From Bog-756 sp963806455 (GTDB lineage: Bacteria > Actinomycetota > Acidimicrobiia > Acidimicrobiales > RAAP-2), in assembly GCA_963806455.1 (NCBI GenBank), contig CAWDXZ010000001.1, positions 372,001 through 436,000 on the forward strand: a stretch of DNA of 64,000 nt, in the 5' to 3' direction. The first letter of the stretch is position 1; each line of letters begins with the position of its first letter. The translations under genes and the position numbers were made by a program. The notes beneath the pieces are model-generated. The model had not been told where the DNA came from, did no database searches, and was given only the letters and a program-made list of their open reading frames with translations. Positions 8,321-16,669 of this stretch are shown here, piece after piece.

Positions 8321-10324
8321 TCAACGATCCATCGGGCTCGGGGCGCCGGGCACCGTTCGGGCATGGCCGTTACGCCGACCCCCCACCCGACGCAGGGTTA
8401 GAACCCTTTCGGCGTGCCGCTCTTCCTCGAGAAGCTTCTGGCGAGCGTTGAGGATGTCGAACTGGGTGATCAGTCCGTGCAGCTCGGCGGGATCGGCCTC
8501 ATCGACGACCGGCAACACGCCCACCCCGAGGGCAGCCATGCGATCGGCCACGGAACGTAGGATCTCGTCGGGATGTGCGGCCGTATACGCCGACTTCATG
8601 GCGTCGCCCACGGTCGCATCGGGCGACTCCTTGTGGGCGAGGACCGAGGACCACGGTAGGACGCCGACCAGGCCGGCTTCGGTGACCACCGGGAAGAGAC
8701 GCTGCCGCCGTTCGGGAGAGCCTTCAGGTAGTGAACGGTACACGTCGATGACGAGGTGTTGAGGTTCGACGGTGGCGAGGTCGGTAGCCATCACTTCGCG
8801 TACAAAGGTTGCTTCGAGCGGGTCCACAGCGTACTCCCGCATGACGTGGAATCCTCGGCGGGCGACCTTCTCGGTCAAGATCGAGCGCTTCAGAACGAGC
8901 ACGCTGGTGAGGTAGGAGACCGAGGCGACCACCAAGAGAGCGAGCAGGCTGTTCTGGTCGTGAGTCAGCTCGAAGGCGAAGACGATGGCGGTGAAAGGGG
9001 AGCGGGTGACGCCTCCGATGGCACCGGCCAGGCCGAGCAAGGCCCACACACCAGCCGGCGCGCCGGGCAGGACGTGACCGAGGGCGCCGCCGATGGCCGC
9101 GCCCAGCATCATGATCGGGGCCAGGATGCCACCACTGGTGCCGCCACCGAGGGCACCTGACCAGATCGTCAACTTGACCACGAAGAGGAGCATGAGGGCA
9201 CCGACGGTGAGCTGACCGAGCAGCTCGGCGTGGATCGTGTTGTAGCCGACTCCGAGGGCACGGGGGTCGATCAACCCGCCGACCCCGATGATGAGGCCCC
9301 CGATCATCGGCCACCACATCCAGTGCCGATGCCCGGCGAGTTTCTTGAACAGGTCCTCGAATCGGTAGACGGCTTGGGTCATGAGCCAGGCACCGAGCCC
9401 ACTGGCGACCCCGACGACCACGGCGCCGATCAGCACCATCCCTCCCAGCGAAGGGTGGGACGGAACGGGGAAGATGGGCTGCGGCGTCAGGAGACCGGCG
9501 CTCGCCATCACCATCCGCAGCCCGTCGGCAGTGGCGGCCGCCAGCGCGATGAGCACCATCGAGCGGGGTCGGAACTCGAAGGCCAAGAGTTCCACGCCGA
9601 ACAGGGTGGCGGCCACCGGGGTCCCGAACACGGCGCTCATGCCTCCGGCTGCGCCCGCCACCAGCAGGGCGCGCCGCTGGGCCGCCGTCAAGTGGAACAG
9701 TTGTCCGATCACGGATCCGACGGCGCCTCCTGTCAAGATGATGGGTCCCTCGGCGCCGAACGGACCTCCAGTCCCGATGCTCACGGCACTCGAGATCGGC
9801 TTGAGCACGGCCAGGCGTGGCTGGACGCGGCTGCCATTGATCAGCACTCGCTCCATCGCTTCGGGAATGCCATGTCCGCGGATCTGCTCAGACCCGAAGC
9901 GCGCCATCAACCCGACTATCAGTCCGCCCAGGACGGGAATCACGAGAGCGACGGCACCAAGGGTGTTGGAATCGGGCGAGACCAGGTGGACACTCAGGCG
10001 CTGGTAGTAGCAGAGGTTCGTGAACAGACCGATCATGTCCAACAACGCCAGCGCGATCCCTGCTCCGAGAGCGCCGATCACAACGGCCAGCGGGACCAGC
10101 CGCAGGACGGTCGTGGTGGTGGTGAAGTCTCCGAGCGCCCGCTCATGTGATGCCGGGGCCCGACGATCGCTTCCCACCAGACCGTCGTGATCCAGTGGCG
10201 CGCCGGGGTCGGGGCCAGCGACACCTCGCCCGTCCTGGTGGTCGCCGGGGACGGTGCCCGGTTCCTCGGCGACCGTTCCGAGCGGTCTCAACGGCTGTGG
10301 ATCGGAACCGGGCGACGACGTCAT
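8321..10324 (-). CDS. ClC-family chloride channel/transporter with C-terminal CBS pair
   Basis: A 667-residue ClC protein. A 65-residue Gly/Pro/Asp-rich cytoplasmic lead precedes the membrane core, which carries GHGIPE (GSGIPE motif with His for Ser), GTGGPFGAEGP (the gating Glu of GxEGP is present) and the GGTSGGILAP segment. After the last helix come two CBS domains (MATDLATVEPQHLVIDV..., MKSAYTAAHPDEILRSV...), which usually bind nucleotides and regulate transport. It may move chloride, nitrate or fluoride; the selectivity residues do not decide. It is divergent from a MarR gene and followed at 4 nt by the DUF3565 gene. Confidence 0.92.
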   Translation of the reverse strand: MTSSPGSDPQPLRPLGTVAEEPGTVPGDHQDGRGVAGPDPGAPLDHDGLVGSDRRAPASHERALGDFTTTTTVLRLVPLAVVIGALGAGIALALLDMIGLFTNLCYYQRLSVHLVSPDSNTLGAVALVIPVLGGLIVGLMARFGSEQIRGHGIPEAMERVLINGSRVQPRLAVLKPISSAVSIGTGGPFGAEGPIILTGGAVGSVIGQLFHLTAAQRRALLVAGAAGGMSAVFGTPVAATLFGVELLAFEFRPRSMVLIALAAATADGLRMVMASAGLLTPQPIFPVPSHPSLGGMVLIGAVVVGVASGLGAWLMTQAVYRFEDLFKKLAGHRHWMWWPMIGGLIIGVGGLIDPRALGVGYNTIHAELLGQLTVGALMLLFVVKLTIWSGALGGGTSGGILAPIMMLGAAIGGALGHVLPGAPAGVWALLGLAGAIGGVTRSPFTAIVFAFELTHDQNSLLALLVVASVSYLTSVLVLKRSILTEKVARRGFHVMREYAVDPLEATFVREVMATDLATVEPQHLVIDVYRSLPEGSPERRQRLFPVVTEAGLVGVLPWSSVLAHKESPDATVGDAMKSAYTAAHPDEILRSVADRMAALGVGVLPVVDEADPAELHGLITQFDILNARQKLLEEERHAERVLTLRRVGGRRNGHARTVPGAPSPMDR

Positions 10325-10377
10325 CGAGAACCACCGGAATGGACAGCCGGGACAGAGACGACGGTGGGGAGGAGATA

Positions 10378-10399
10378 CATCGTCTAGCGATGCTATCGT
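10378..10399 (+). promoter_or_regulatory. MarR promoter with palindromic operator
   Basis: CATCG (10378-10382), TCTAG, CGATG (10388-10392) is a perfect 5-bp inverted repeat abutting TATCGT (10394-10399), a TANNNT -10 box 6 nt before the MarR ATG. The arrangement suggests leaderless transcription of the MarR gene and autoregulation, possibly with control of the divergent ClC operon. Confidence 0.5.
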
Positions 10400-10405
10400 G
10401 GGCCG

Positions 10406-10834
10406 ATGAGTCTGTCAGACGAGGACTATGCCCGACTCCTCATGCTGCGCACCGGGCTCCGTCGATTCCAGCGATGGAGTGAACAGCAGGCCCGCGCCGC
10501 TGGTCTCACCCCCGCCCAGCACCAGCTGCTGCTGGCCATCCGCGGTCACGCAGACCGACGCGGTCCGACCGTAGGCGAGGTTGCCGACTATCTGCTCCTA
10601 CGGCATCACAGCACCGTCGAGCTCATCGATCGCGCCGACATAGCCGGACTCGTCGTACGAAACCGTGACCCAGAAGACCATCGGGTCGTCCGGCTGCAGC
10701 TCACCCGAACCGGTGCGGAGCGACTGGAGATCCTGTCCTCGCAGCATCTCGAGGAACTCGAACGTCTCGCACTTCAGGACCCGGCCGCCTGGCAGGGCCT
10801 GGCGCCGATCCAACCAACTCACGGTCTGGCGTGA
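10406..10834 (+). CDS. MarR family transcriptional regulator
   Basis: A 142-residue winged-helix regulator: LRRFQRWSEQQARAAGLTPAQHQLL (dimer helix and start of the wHTH), PTVGEVADYLLLRHHSTVELIDRA (recognition region) and RNRDPEDHRVVRLQLTRTG (the DxRxxxL wing signature). No ribosome site precedes the ATG; a TATCGT box 6 nt upstream suggests a leaderless message. Divergent from ClC, with a palindrome at its own promoter, so local control of the ClC-DUF3565 operon is likely. The C-terminus ends in an unusual proline-rich tail. Confidence 0.9.
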   Translation: MSLSDEDYARLLMLRTGLRRFQRWSEQQARAAGLTPAQHQLLLAIRGHADRRGPTVGEVADYLLLRHHSTVELIDRADIAGLVVRNRDPEDHRVVRLQLTRTGAERLEILSSQHLEELERLALQDPAAWQGLAPIQPTHGLA

Positions 10835-11010
10835 ACGGCGGGCGATGCGGCGGTGCAGCTCGCCACTCAACGCGCCCATCGGCCCGAGTGAGATGTCACC
10901 GAGAATGCCTTCGATCGACTTCGCACCCGAGCTGAACGCGAGTAGTTGACACTCCATCACCGCTTCTTGAGATCCCGATCGTTCTCGTGCCGCGGTCTTG
11001 CGTGGTGCCC

Positions 11011-11301
11011 TCAGGGGGGCGTGAACCCGCTCGAGCCACGTGGAGCAACCGACCGTCGCGGATGATGGGACGACCACGCATCGTGGACTGTCACCACCGG
11101 ATGGAACACCTGGGCATGGCGACAGCGAAGGCACGCCTGGGGGGGCATCGACGTCGAGACCACCTCGAGGCGATCGCAGTTGGAGCAGCGCACGATTCGA
11201 GCAGCTCCGAGAACGCCGAGCAGGCCGATCCACAGGGCCATGGTCGAAAGAGCGAACAGGAATCCGACCAGGACAACGGCCAGAGCTTCGATGACGACCA
11301 T
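11011..11301 (-). CDS. Small membrane protein with a cytoplasmic zinc-ribbon-like motif
   Basis: Ninety-six residues: one or two hydrophobic helices (residues 2-36, rich in V, L, A, G) followed by CSNC and 15 residues later CLRC, a four-Cys knuckle that could bind zinc, then a basic Pro/Ser tail. No family recognised. Support for being real: an extended ribosome site AAGGAGGTGA upstream and a good promoter (11339-11366). A second ATG at 11306 in another frame gives no sensible protein. It may tether a regulator or sense redox or metal. Confidence 0.6.
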   Translation of the reverse strand: MVVIEALAVVLVGFLFALSTMALWIGLLGVLGAARIVRCSNCDRLEVVSTSMPPQACLRCRHAQVFHPVVTVHDAWSSHHPRRSVAPRGSSGFTPP

Positions 11302-11338
11302 TTCATCGTCACCTCCTTCACATATTGCTCGTGATCCG

Positions 11339-11366
11339 AGTATATCGGGTTACGAGCTATATGCAA
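11339..11366 (-). promoter_or_regulatory. Sigma-70-type promoter of the membrane zinc-ribbon gene
   Basis: On the minus strand, TTGCAT (11361-11366), 16-nt spacer, TATACT (11339-11344), followed about 30 nt later by AAGGAGG and the ATG at 11301. It is one of the clearest -35/-10 pairs in the window and lies in an AT-rich island. Confidence 0.6.
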
Positions 11367-11551
11367 CCGGGCCGATCCCTGAGGCCTCGACCTTCGGGGC
11401 CGCAGTCGGATCGACCTTTTGGAGGCCGGGCGTAGGTCCGGCGGAAGAACGTGACGGTCGGAACCGGACCGTCGAGCCCGACCGTAAGGTGGCAAGAGGG
11501 TCAGGTGAGCCGTGGTCACTCGGCGGTGGGGCCCCGGGGCGGGACAAGCCT

Positions 11552-12443
11552 TCATTCTGCACCGAGGACGGCCGACGCAAGCCTGCGGACGCGTTGAGGG
11601 TCGGCGATCACGTCGATTTCGGCGACCTTGTCATCGGCGACAGTGAAGGCCATCACGACGTGGGGCCGCCCGTCCATCGTGATGACGACTCCAGCAGTGC
11701 CGTTCACCAGTGCCGGGTGGAGTTGGGCCGCGGGATCGGCGCCCAGGCGAGCTTGCCGGGCAACCGCACCCGCGCCACTGATGACGCTCGATGCTGCCGG
11801 TCGGCTCGGGCCAAAGTCGGCTCGCAGCACCACGTCGGGGTGGAGTAGGGCGACCAAGGCGTCGAACTCGCCGCGTCGGGCCGCCAGGAAGAAGGCATCC
11901 ACCACGGCGCGTTGCCGACCGAGATTCGGATCTGGTTCCCGAACTTCGGCCCCCTTGACCCGGCGCCGTGCTCTGCTCGCCAGTTGTCTTGCCGCGGTCG
12001 GTGATCGACCCACTATCGGGGCGATCTGCTCGAAGGGCAGATCGAACATGTCGTGGAGCACGAAGGCCAGGCGCTCCGCTGGAGCCAGTGCATCGATGAC
12101 CACTTGGAGAGCCAGTCCCACCGAGTCGGCGAGCCGCACCTCTTCGTCCGGTCGGAGCTCCCCCTCGGGACTGATGACCGGGTCGGGGAGTCGTTCCTCC
12201 AGGGCCTCCATACCCCGGACATTGCGCGACCGCAGCATGTTGAGACAGACGCGGGCGACGATCGTCGTCAGCCAACCGCCGATATTCTCGACCTTGCTCA
12301 CGTCTGCCCGGCTGGCTCGCACCCAGGTGTCCTGGAACGGCGTCGTCGGCCTCCGTGAGCGACCCCAGCATCCGGTAGGCGACCGCCCGGAGGTGGGACC
12401 TCTGCTCCTCGAAGCGCTGAGCCAGCCAGTCGTTCTCGTCCAT
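11552..12443 (-). pseudogene. ECF sigma factor, ECF41/SigJ type with C-terminal SnoaL-like domain, frameshifted
   Basis: Reading from the ATG at 12443 gives MDENDWLAQRFEEQ, SHLRAVAYRMLGSLTEADDA (sigma region 2.1-2.2) and then leaves frame; the rest (RASRADVSKVENIGGWLTTI, region 4 LPFEQIAPIVGRSPTAARQL, then a SnoaL-like domain) continues one frame over. Removing one C near 12335 restores ...DDAVQDTWVRASRAD, exactly the family sequence, over a 296-residue protein. The LPDPV linker between the sigma domains resembles the ECF41 WLPEP motif and IADPQRVRRL the NPDKL end. It is a recent pseudogene or a sequence error. Confidence 0.8.
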
Positions 12444-12719
12444 CACGTACACATCCTCGTTGGTTGGGAGCACCACGATGACCCCTGAGCAGCCACCGAT
12501 GTGACGGGGGGGTCGACCGTGGGGCCTGCCCCGGAGCACGAAGGCCCGACTTCCCGCGGCTGTCAGGGCAGGTGCCAAGACGCGAAGCGGCTGCCGTCCC
12601 GGAGCCGGACGATCCCATAATCGCTGGCCAAGGGCCGCCTTGTGGAAGGCGGTCACACTCGTCGGCCGAGGGGTGTCAGAGGGGGTGACGAACCAAACCG
12701 ACCGACTCCGACAAGGAGC
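12444..12719. other. Gap between sigma gene and AhpD remnant
   Basis: 276 bp with no supported gene. It should hold the sigma-factor promoter and, if the downstream fragment was once whole, the site of the deletion that removed its 5' half. Confidence 0.4.
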
Positions 12720-13016
12720 GGCGCGAGGAAAGCGGGTGAGACGGATGAACGCCTCTCCACCCTGGCCGCCTGGCGGGACGCCCCGTACTTCACCGAGGCC
12801 GAGCGGGCCGCCCTGGCCTTGGCCGAGGCCGGGACCCGACTGGCCGACCAGGCCGAACCGGTGCCTGAGCGCCTGATCGGGGAGGCCGCCAGGTACTACG
12901 ACGAGCGGGCCCTGGCCGTCCTCATCGTCTCCATCGCGGCCATCAACACCTGGAACAGGCTCAATGTGATCAGCGGTCAGGAAGCCGGTGAGTGGACGGC
13001 ACAATGGGCGAGCTGA
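12720..13016 (+). pseudogene. AhpD-like / carboxymuconolactone decarboxylase gene, 5'-truncated
   Basis: The reading frame from 12720 (GARKAGETDERLSTLAAW... INTWNRLNVISG) matches the C-terminal two thirds of AhpD-like alkylhydroperoxidases, where ARKAGETDERL normally follows the CxxC active-site helix. Here the upstream sequence in frame has no CxxC and no resemblance to the family, so the catalytic half is lost. ECF41 sigma factors are typically linked to such carboxymuconolactone-decarboxylase genes, so this is probably the former target of the adjacent sigma factor. A short expressed protein starting at 12642 is possible but would be inactive as a peroxidase. Confidence 0.72.
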
Positions 13017-13131
13017 GCGGTTGACCGGAGCGGAGCTCACCCAGGACAGGACGCTCAGCGCCGAGTCATTCAGCCGGCCGGAGGATCGAGCACCTCGGTG
13101 GGCAGGCCAGTGGTCGATCGGGGCCGGAGGC

Positions 13132-13548
13132 TCAATTTCCTTCTGCGTCGTGGAATGCCGGGGTGTGGCAGACGGCGACCAGCAAGCCCTCCGGACTCAA
13201 CAGCCGGGCGGTGATCTGCTTCCACGGCTCCGTCCGGGCGCTGTGGATGAGTTGGTAGCCCTTGGCCGTGAGCTCGGCGGCGGCCGCCGCCACCTCGGGA
13301 ACCTCGAACTCGATGCTGGCCTGGGGAACGGGGATGGCAGGAGGCCATTCGGTGGTGCCGAAGCAGGCCATGGCTGCTTCCGAAAGGGGCCACAGGCCGA
13401 AGTGCTTCGTCCCTTCGAGCCTCTGGGTGAACAGGTAGTCCCCCTCTTCGCCCTCGAAGGACAGGCCCAGGGCATCCCGGTAGAACGATCGAGCAGCCTC
13501 GGCGTCCCGCACGATGGGGGCCACGCTCGCTACGAATTGGACGTCCAT
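13132..13548 (-). CDS. VOC-family protein (glyoxalase/bleomycin resistance type)
   Basis: A 138-residue VOC protein: MDVQFVASVAPIVRDAEAARSFYRDALGL is the classical start, and QASIEFEVPEVAAAAAELTAKG plus LLSPEGLLVAVCHTP the classical second module. The conserved metal positions are partly changed, so enzymatic activity is uncertain. GGAGGTGGAG stands just upstream of the ATG. It lies between an AhpD remnant and a nitronate monooxygenase and shares no clear operon. Confidence 0.82.
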   Translation of the reverse strand: MDVQFVASVAPIVRDAEAARSFYRDALGLSFEGEEGDYLFTQRLEGTKHFGLWPLSEAAMACFGTTEWPPAIPVPQASIEFEVPEVAAAAAELTAKGYQLIHSARTEPWKQITARLLSPEGLLVAVCHTPAFHDAEGN

Positions 13549-13676
13549 CGATCTCCACCTCCATCAGTCGTCTCTTGGATGTGCCCCATCGCTATACCCG
13601 GGCGGCGGCCGGATAGGGCCCGCCCCCTTTTCATCTCGTTGCGCTCCTCGGAAGTCACCCGAACCGACCGGTATCG

Positions 13677-14747
13677 CTAACCCAGCCGGTCGGCCCACAA
13701 GGCGATCGCATCCCGGGCCTCCTGCACGAGGCGCCGAGTGAGGTCCTCCGCCGGCACCGCCTCAGCCAGGGTGTGCGCTTGGCCGGCCCAGAGGTTGATG
13801 AGGTCCGGGTCGCCCACCGAGCGACCGTGGGACCGGAGTGGCGAGGTCAGGTGATGGATCTCAGGGTAGGCGCGCGGCGCCGCCTGCCCGTACTGTGCGT
13901 GCAAGCGATTGGAGATGCCCCGGGCCAGCCGGCCGCTGAAGGCCCGGGTGAGCACTGTCGGCTCGTCCTTCGCAGTAGCGACACGCTGCGCCTCCGAGGT
14001 TCCGGCCTCAGGGGTTCGCAGATAGCCCGTGCCGATCTGGGCTGCGGCGGCTCCGGCGACGAGGACGGCAGCAAGTGCCGCGCCGGTCATGATCGATCCG
14101 GCCGCGACGAGCGGCAGGTCGACATCGGCGCGGATGAGCTGGAGGGCGGCAAGCAGCGTCAGGTCCGACTGCGAGTCGTCATCGACGAATACGCCACGGT
14201 GCCCACCGGCTTCGACTCCCTGGACGATGAGCGCCTCTGCGCCCGCCAGAGCGGCCTGCCGAGCCTCCTGCTGCGAGGTGACGGTCAGCCAGACCTCCGA
14301 CCCCGCCGCATGCAACTGCTCGATCACCCATCTGGGTGGCAACCCGAACGTGAAGGACACCACCGCCACCGGCACCCGGCACAAGATGTCCACCTTGTTC
14401 TCGAACTCGTCGTCGTCGAAGCGTGGCGTACCGAGTTCGACCCCGGCCCGCTCGGCTTCGGGGCGCAGGCGTGCCGCGTACTGGCGGATGCGTTGAGGAT
14501 CCGCAGGAGCCCCGTTGCCCACGAATACGTTGACACCAAAGCGATCCACCCGGGCCCGTGTGAAGGAAATGTCCTGTTGCAGCCGTTCTGTGTTGAGATA
14601 TCCCGCGGCGAGGAACCCGAGACCGCCGGCCCGGTCGACCGCCACGGTGAGGTCCGGGGTGGACAGGCCACCCGCCATCGGGGCTTGGACGATCGGCACG
14701 GTCAGCGATTGGAGCACCCTGCTCCCGTTCCGGCTGGTGTAGTTCAT
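13677..14747 (-). CDS. Nitronate monooxygenase (2-nitropropane dioxygenase-like)
   Basis: A 356-residue FMN TIM-barrel enzyme. VPIVQAPMAGGLSTPDL is the conserved start, GLGFLAAGYL the second strand, VQGVEAGGHRG the phosphate-binding signature, and LPLVAAGSIMTGAALAAVL the FMN-binding end. It oxidises alkyl nitronates such as propionate 3-nitronate with O2. The ATG at 14747 begins at the family N-terminus and is preceded by GAAGGCCG; a TACCAT box lies further upstream. Reading further upstream in frame gives non-homologous sequence. Confidence 0.88.
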   Translation of the reverse strand: MNYTSRNGSRVLQSLTVPIVQAPMAGGLSTPDLTVAVDRAGGLGFLAAGYLNTERLQQDISFTRARVDRFGVNVFVGNGAPADPQRIRQYAARLRPEAERAGVELGTPRFDDDEFENKVDILCRVPVAVVSFTFGLPPRWVIEQLHAAGSEVWLTVTSQQEARQAALAGAEALIVQGVEAGGHRGVFVDDDSQSDLTLLAALQLIRADVDLPLVAAGSIMTGAALAAVLVAGAAAAQIGTGYLRTPEAGTSEAQRVATAKDEPTVLTRAFSGRLARGISNRLHAQYGQAAPRAYPEIHHLTSPLRSHGRSVGDPDLINLWAGQAHTLAEAVPAEDLTRRLVQEARDAIALWADRLG

Positions 14748-15058
14748 CGGCCTTCGCTCTCGGCAATGGTATCGGCGGCTCAGCAGCCAATTCTCACCGT
14801 CCTCGTGCGGGAGAATCCACCATGGTCGCGCCGGGCGGGGACCCGGGCCGGACGCCGGGTCCACAGGCCCTGTCACGATGGACCCCGTTGTTCCGGGACG
14901 ATCTCGCTCAGCAGGCGAGATAAAGGCGTCGGAAGTCGGGATCGGTCAGGGCAGCTCCGAACTGGCCGGACTGGCGGTGCCAGACGGTCGCCGCCGCCGT
15001 ACGCCCCGGTCTGATCGAATGATGCCCTGACCGGCATGGGTCCGCCCGGGCCCCGGCT
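14748..15058. other. Gap between nitronate monooxygenase and thioesterase remnant
   Basis: 311 bp. The part next to 14747 holds the nitronate monooxygenase promoter (TACCAT read on the minus strand). No other coding or structural feature was recognised; the rest is probably degraded sequence linked to the neighbouring gene remnant. Confidence 0.4.
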
Positions 15059-15297
15059 TCAGTCGAGACGAATCCCGGCGAGCTGGTTGCCGTGGGCGAA
15101 CAGCCGTCCGGTCGGTCCCACACGAAGCAGGCCTCGTCGACCCACTGCGCGTCGATGAGCTGCACCCGTTGCAGCACGAGGACCCGGCCGCTGGCCGGAA
15201 GGGCGCCCGTAGGTAGGCGGTGAGCTCTAGCGTGAGCACCCAACCCGCCGAACTCGATGTCGACCGTGGCCGGTGGGAAAGCATCGACGATCACCAT
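15059..15297 (-). pseudogene. Acyl-CoA thioesterase, C-terminal remnant with several frameshifts
   Basis: Pieces of a hot-dog thioesterase tail occur in order but in three frames on the minus strand: VIVDAFPPATVDIEF, then WVLTLELTAYLRA, then GRVLVLQRVQLIDAQWVDE followed by ACFVWD, then GRLFAHGNQLAGIRLD and a stop at 15059. At least three indels are needed to join them, so this is genuine decay rather than one read error. The 5' half is missing; upstream lies a short unknown stretch and the IS3 element, which suggests loss by rearrangement. Confidence 0.72.
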
Positions 15298-15356
15298 GGT
15301 CTCCCGGCGTCAAGCCGGAGCCGGACTATCCCTACTATCTTCCATCGCCGCTTGGC

Positions 15357-15391
15357 GTGAACCTTGTCCCGGAACGAACGTGAACCTTGTC
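15357..15391 (+). repeat. 12-bp direct repeat GTGAACCTTGTC, two copies
   Basis: Copies at 15357-15368 and 15380-15391, a 23-bp period, between the thioesterase remnant and the IS3 element. Such short spaced repeats occur at ends of some insertion sequences, but no transposase belonging to them was seen; origin unknown. Confidence 0.5.
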
Positions 15392-15515
15392 TCCCGATCG
15401 AATAGAGCGTGGATGTCTTCCCGAGTGCTGCCGGGCCGATCCAGACTGAGCTTCCCCCGGCATAGCGGACACTGACCGTGAGGCGGCGAGAGCCGTCGCT
15501 TGGAAGGATGTCCAC

Positions 15516-15806
15516 ATGCCCAGACCCCATCCGCCAGAGTTCCGTCAGCGGGCCGTGGAGCTCGCTCGGCTCCGGGAAAAGCCGATCGCTTCGATCGCCG
15601 AAGACCTTGGCATCGCCGAGTCCTGTCTGCGCAACTGGATGAAGCAGGCCGACGTCGACGAGGGCCGGCGAAACGGGCTCTCCACCGACGAGCGGGCCGA
15701 GCTCGTCCAGCTCCGCCGGGAGCTGCGGATCGCCAAGACGGAGATCGAGATCCTCAAACGGGCGGCCGTCTACTTCGCCAAGGAGAGCAGCCCGAGCCCA
15801 AAATGA
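15516..15806 (+). CDS. IS3-family transposase OrfA
   Basis: A 96-residue DNA-binding protein: PPEFRQRAVELARLREK, helix-turn-helix IASIAEDLGIAESCLRNWM, then a leucine-zipper-like helix (ELVQLRRELRIAKTEIEILK) used in OrfA/OrfAB multimerisation, ending RAAVYFAKESSPSPK. The last codons contain the frameshift site (15797-15803). The gene starts 45 nt inside the left inverted repeat. Confidence 0.93.
   Translation: MPRPHPPEFRQRAVELARLREKPIASIAEDLGIAESCLRNWMKQADVDEGRRNGLSTDERAELVQLRRELRIAKTEIEILKRAAVYFAKESSPSPK
15797..15803 (+). other. Programmed -1 frameshift heptamer CCCAAAA
   Basis: In the orfA frame the bases read C CCA AAA immediately before the TGA, a canonical X XXY YYZ slippery heptamer. 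Slipping back by one base enters the orfB frame, giving the OrfAB fusion that is the active IS3 transposase. The alternative orfB ATG begins at 15803. Confidence 0.75.
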
Positions 15807-16669
15807 TCTGCATCTTCATCGCCCGGGCCTGCGCGGACCTGCCCGTGAAGGCCTGCTGTCGGGTCATGAAGGTGTCGAGCTCGGGCTTCTATGCCTGGCA
15901 GGCGAACCCGGTCACGCAGAAGGACCTCGACGACGCCTATCTGACCAACACGATCGTCGACATCCATCGGACGTCCCGGCGCTCCTATGGGTCGCCCCGG
16001 GTCCATGCCGAGCTGCGCCTCGGCGAAGGGATCCGGTGCTCGAGGAAGCGGGTGGAGCGACTCATGCACCAGGCCGGGGTGGCCGGCATCCATCGCCGAC
16101 GGCGCCAGGGCTGCACCCGCCGGGACCCGGCCGCCGAACCCTCAGACGACCTGGTGTGTCGTCAGTTCGACCCGGAAGGACCCGACGAGTTGTGGGTCAT
16201 GGACGTAACCGAGCACCCGACCGACGAGGGCAAGGTCTACCTGGCCGTCGTGCTCGACGCCTTCAGCCGGATCGTGGTGGGCTGGTCCATCGCCGACCAC
16301 ATCCGCTCAGAGCTCGTGGTCGATGCCCTCCAGATGGGTATCTGGCGGCGACGCCCGGAGCCGGGCTCCACCATCGCTCACTCCGACCACGGGTCGACCT
16401 ACACGTCCTGGGCCTTCGGGCGCCGTCTCCGGGGTGCTGGCCTGCTTGGATCGATGGGATCCGTGGGCGACTGCTTCGACAACTCTGTGGCCGAGAGCTT
16501 CTTCGGGACGCTGCAGCTCGAGCTGCTCGACGAGCACCGCTGGCAGAACCGCAACCAGCTCGCTCTCGCCATCTTCGAGTGGATCGAAGCCTGGTACAAC
16601 CCGAAGCGTCGCCACAGCTACTGCGGCATGCTCAGCCCCGCCGACTACGAAGCCGCTCATGCGGCATGA
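15803..16669 (+). CDS. IS3-family transposase OrfB (DDE integrase domain)
   Basis: A 288-residue catalytic part: an HTH_21-like region (RSYGSPRVHAELR, RVERLMHQAGVAG), then the RNase H-like core with the DDE acidic residues in VMDVTEHP, AHSDHGSTYTS and VAESFFGTL, followed by EWIEAWYNPKRRHS. It cuts and joins IS ends, forming a circular intermediate in this family. The ATG overlaps the orfA stop (ATGA), but the active product is more likely the frameshifted OrfAB. Confidence 0.93.
   Translation: MICIFIARACADLPVKACCRVMKVSSSGFYAWQANPVTQKDLDDAYLTNTIVDIHRTSRRSYGSPRVHAELRLGEGIRCSRKRVERLMHQAGVAGIHRRRRQGCTRRDPAAEPSDDLVCRQFDPEGPDELWVMDVTEHPTDEGKVYLAVVLDAFSRIVVGWSIADHIRSELVVDALQMGIWRRRPEPGSTIAHSDHGSTYTSWAFGRRLRGAGLLGSMGSVGDCFDNSVAESFFGTLQLELLDEHRWQNRNQLALAIFEWIEAWYNPKRRHSYCGMLSPADYEAAHAA

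Noticed and set aside
10598..11233. 211-codon minus-strand frame antisense to MarR
   Set aside because: No family match, overlaps the MarR gene for half its length, no ribosome site at the internal ATG.
11631..13040. 469-codon minus-strand frame
   Set aside because: Only its short piece around 12340-12443 (sigma region 2) is meaningful; the rest is non-coding or the wrong frame of the sigma gene.
15291..15530. Minus-strand frame across the IS left end (VWIGPAALGKT) considered as a transposase tail
   Set aside because: When the IS3 element is removed in thought, an in-frame stop lies just upstream, and the resemblance is too short to support.
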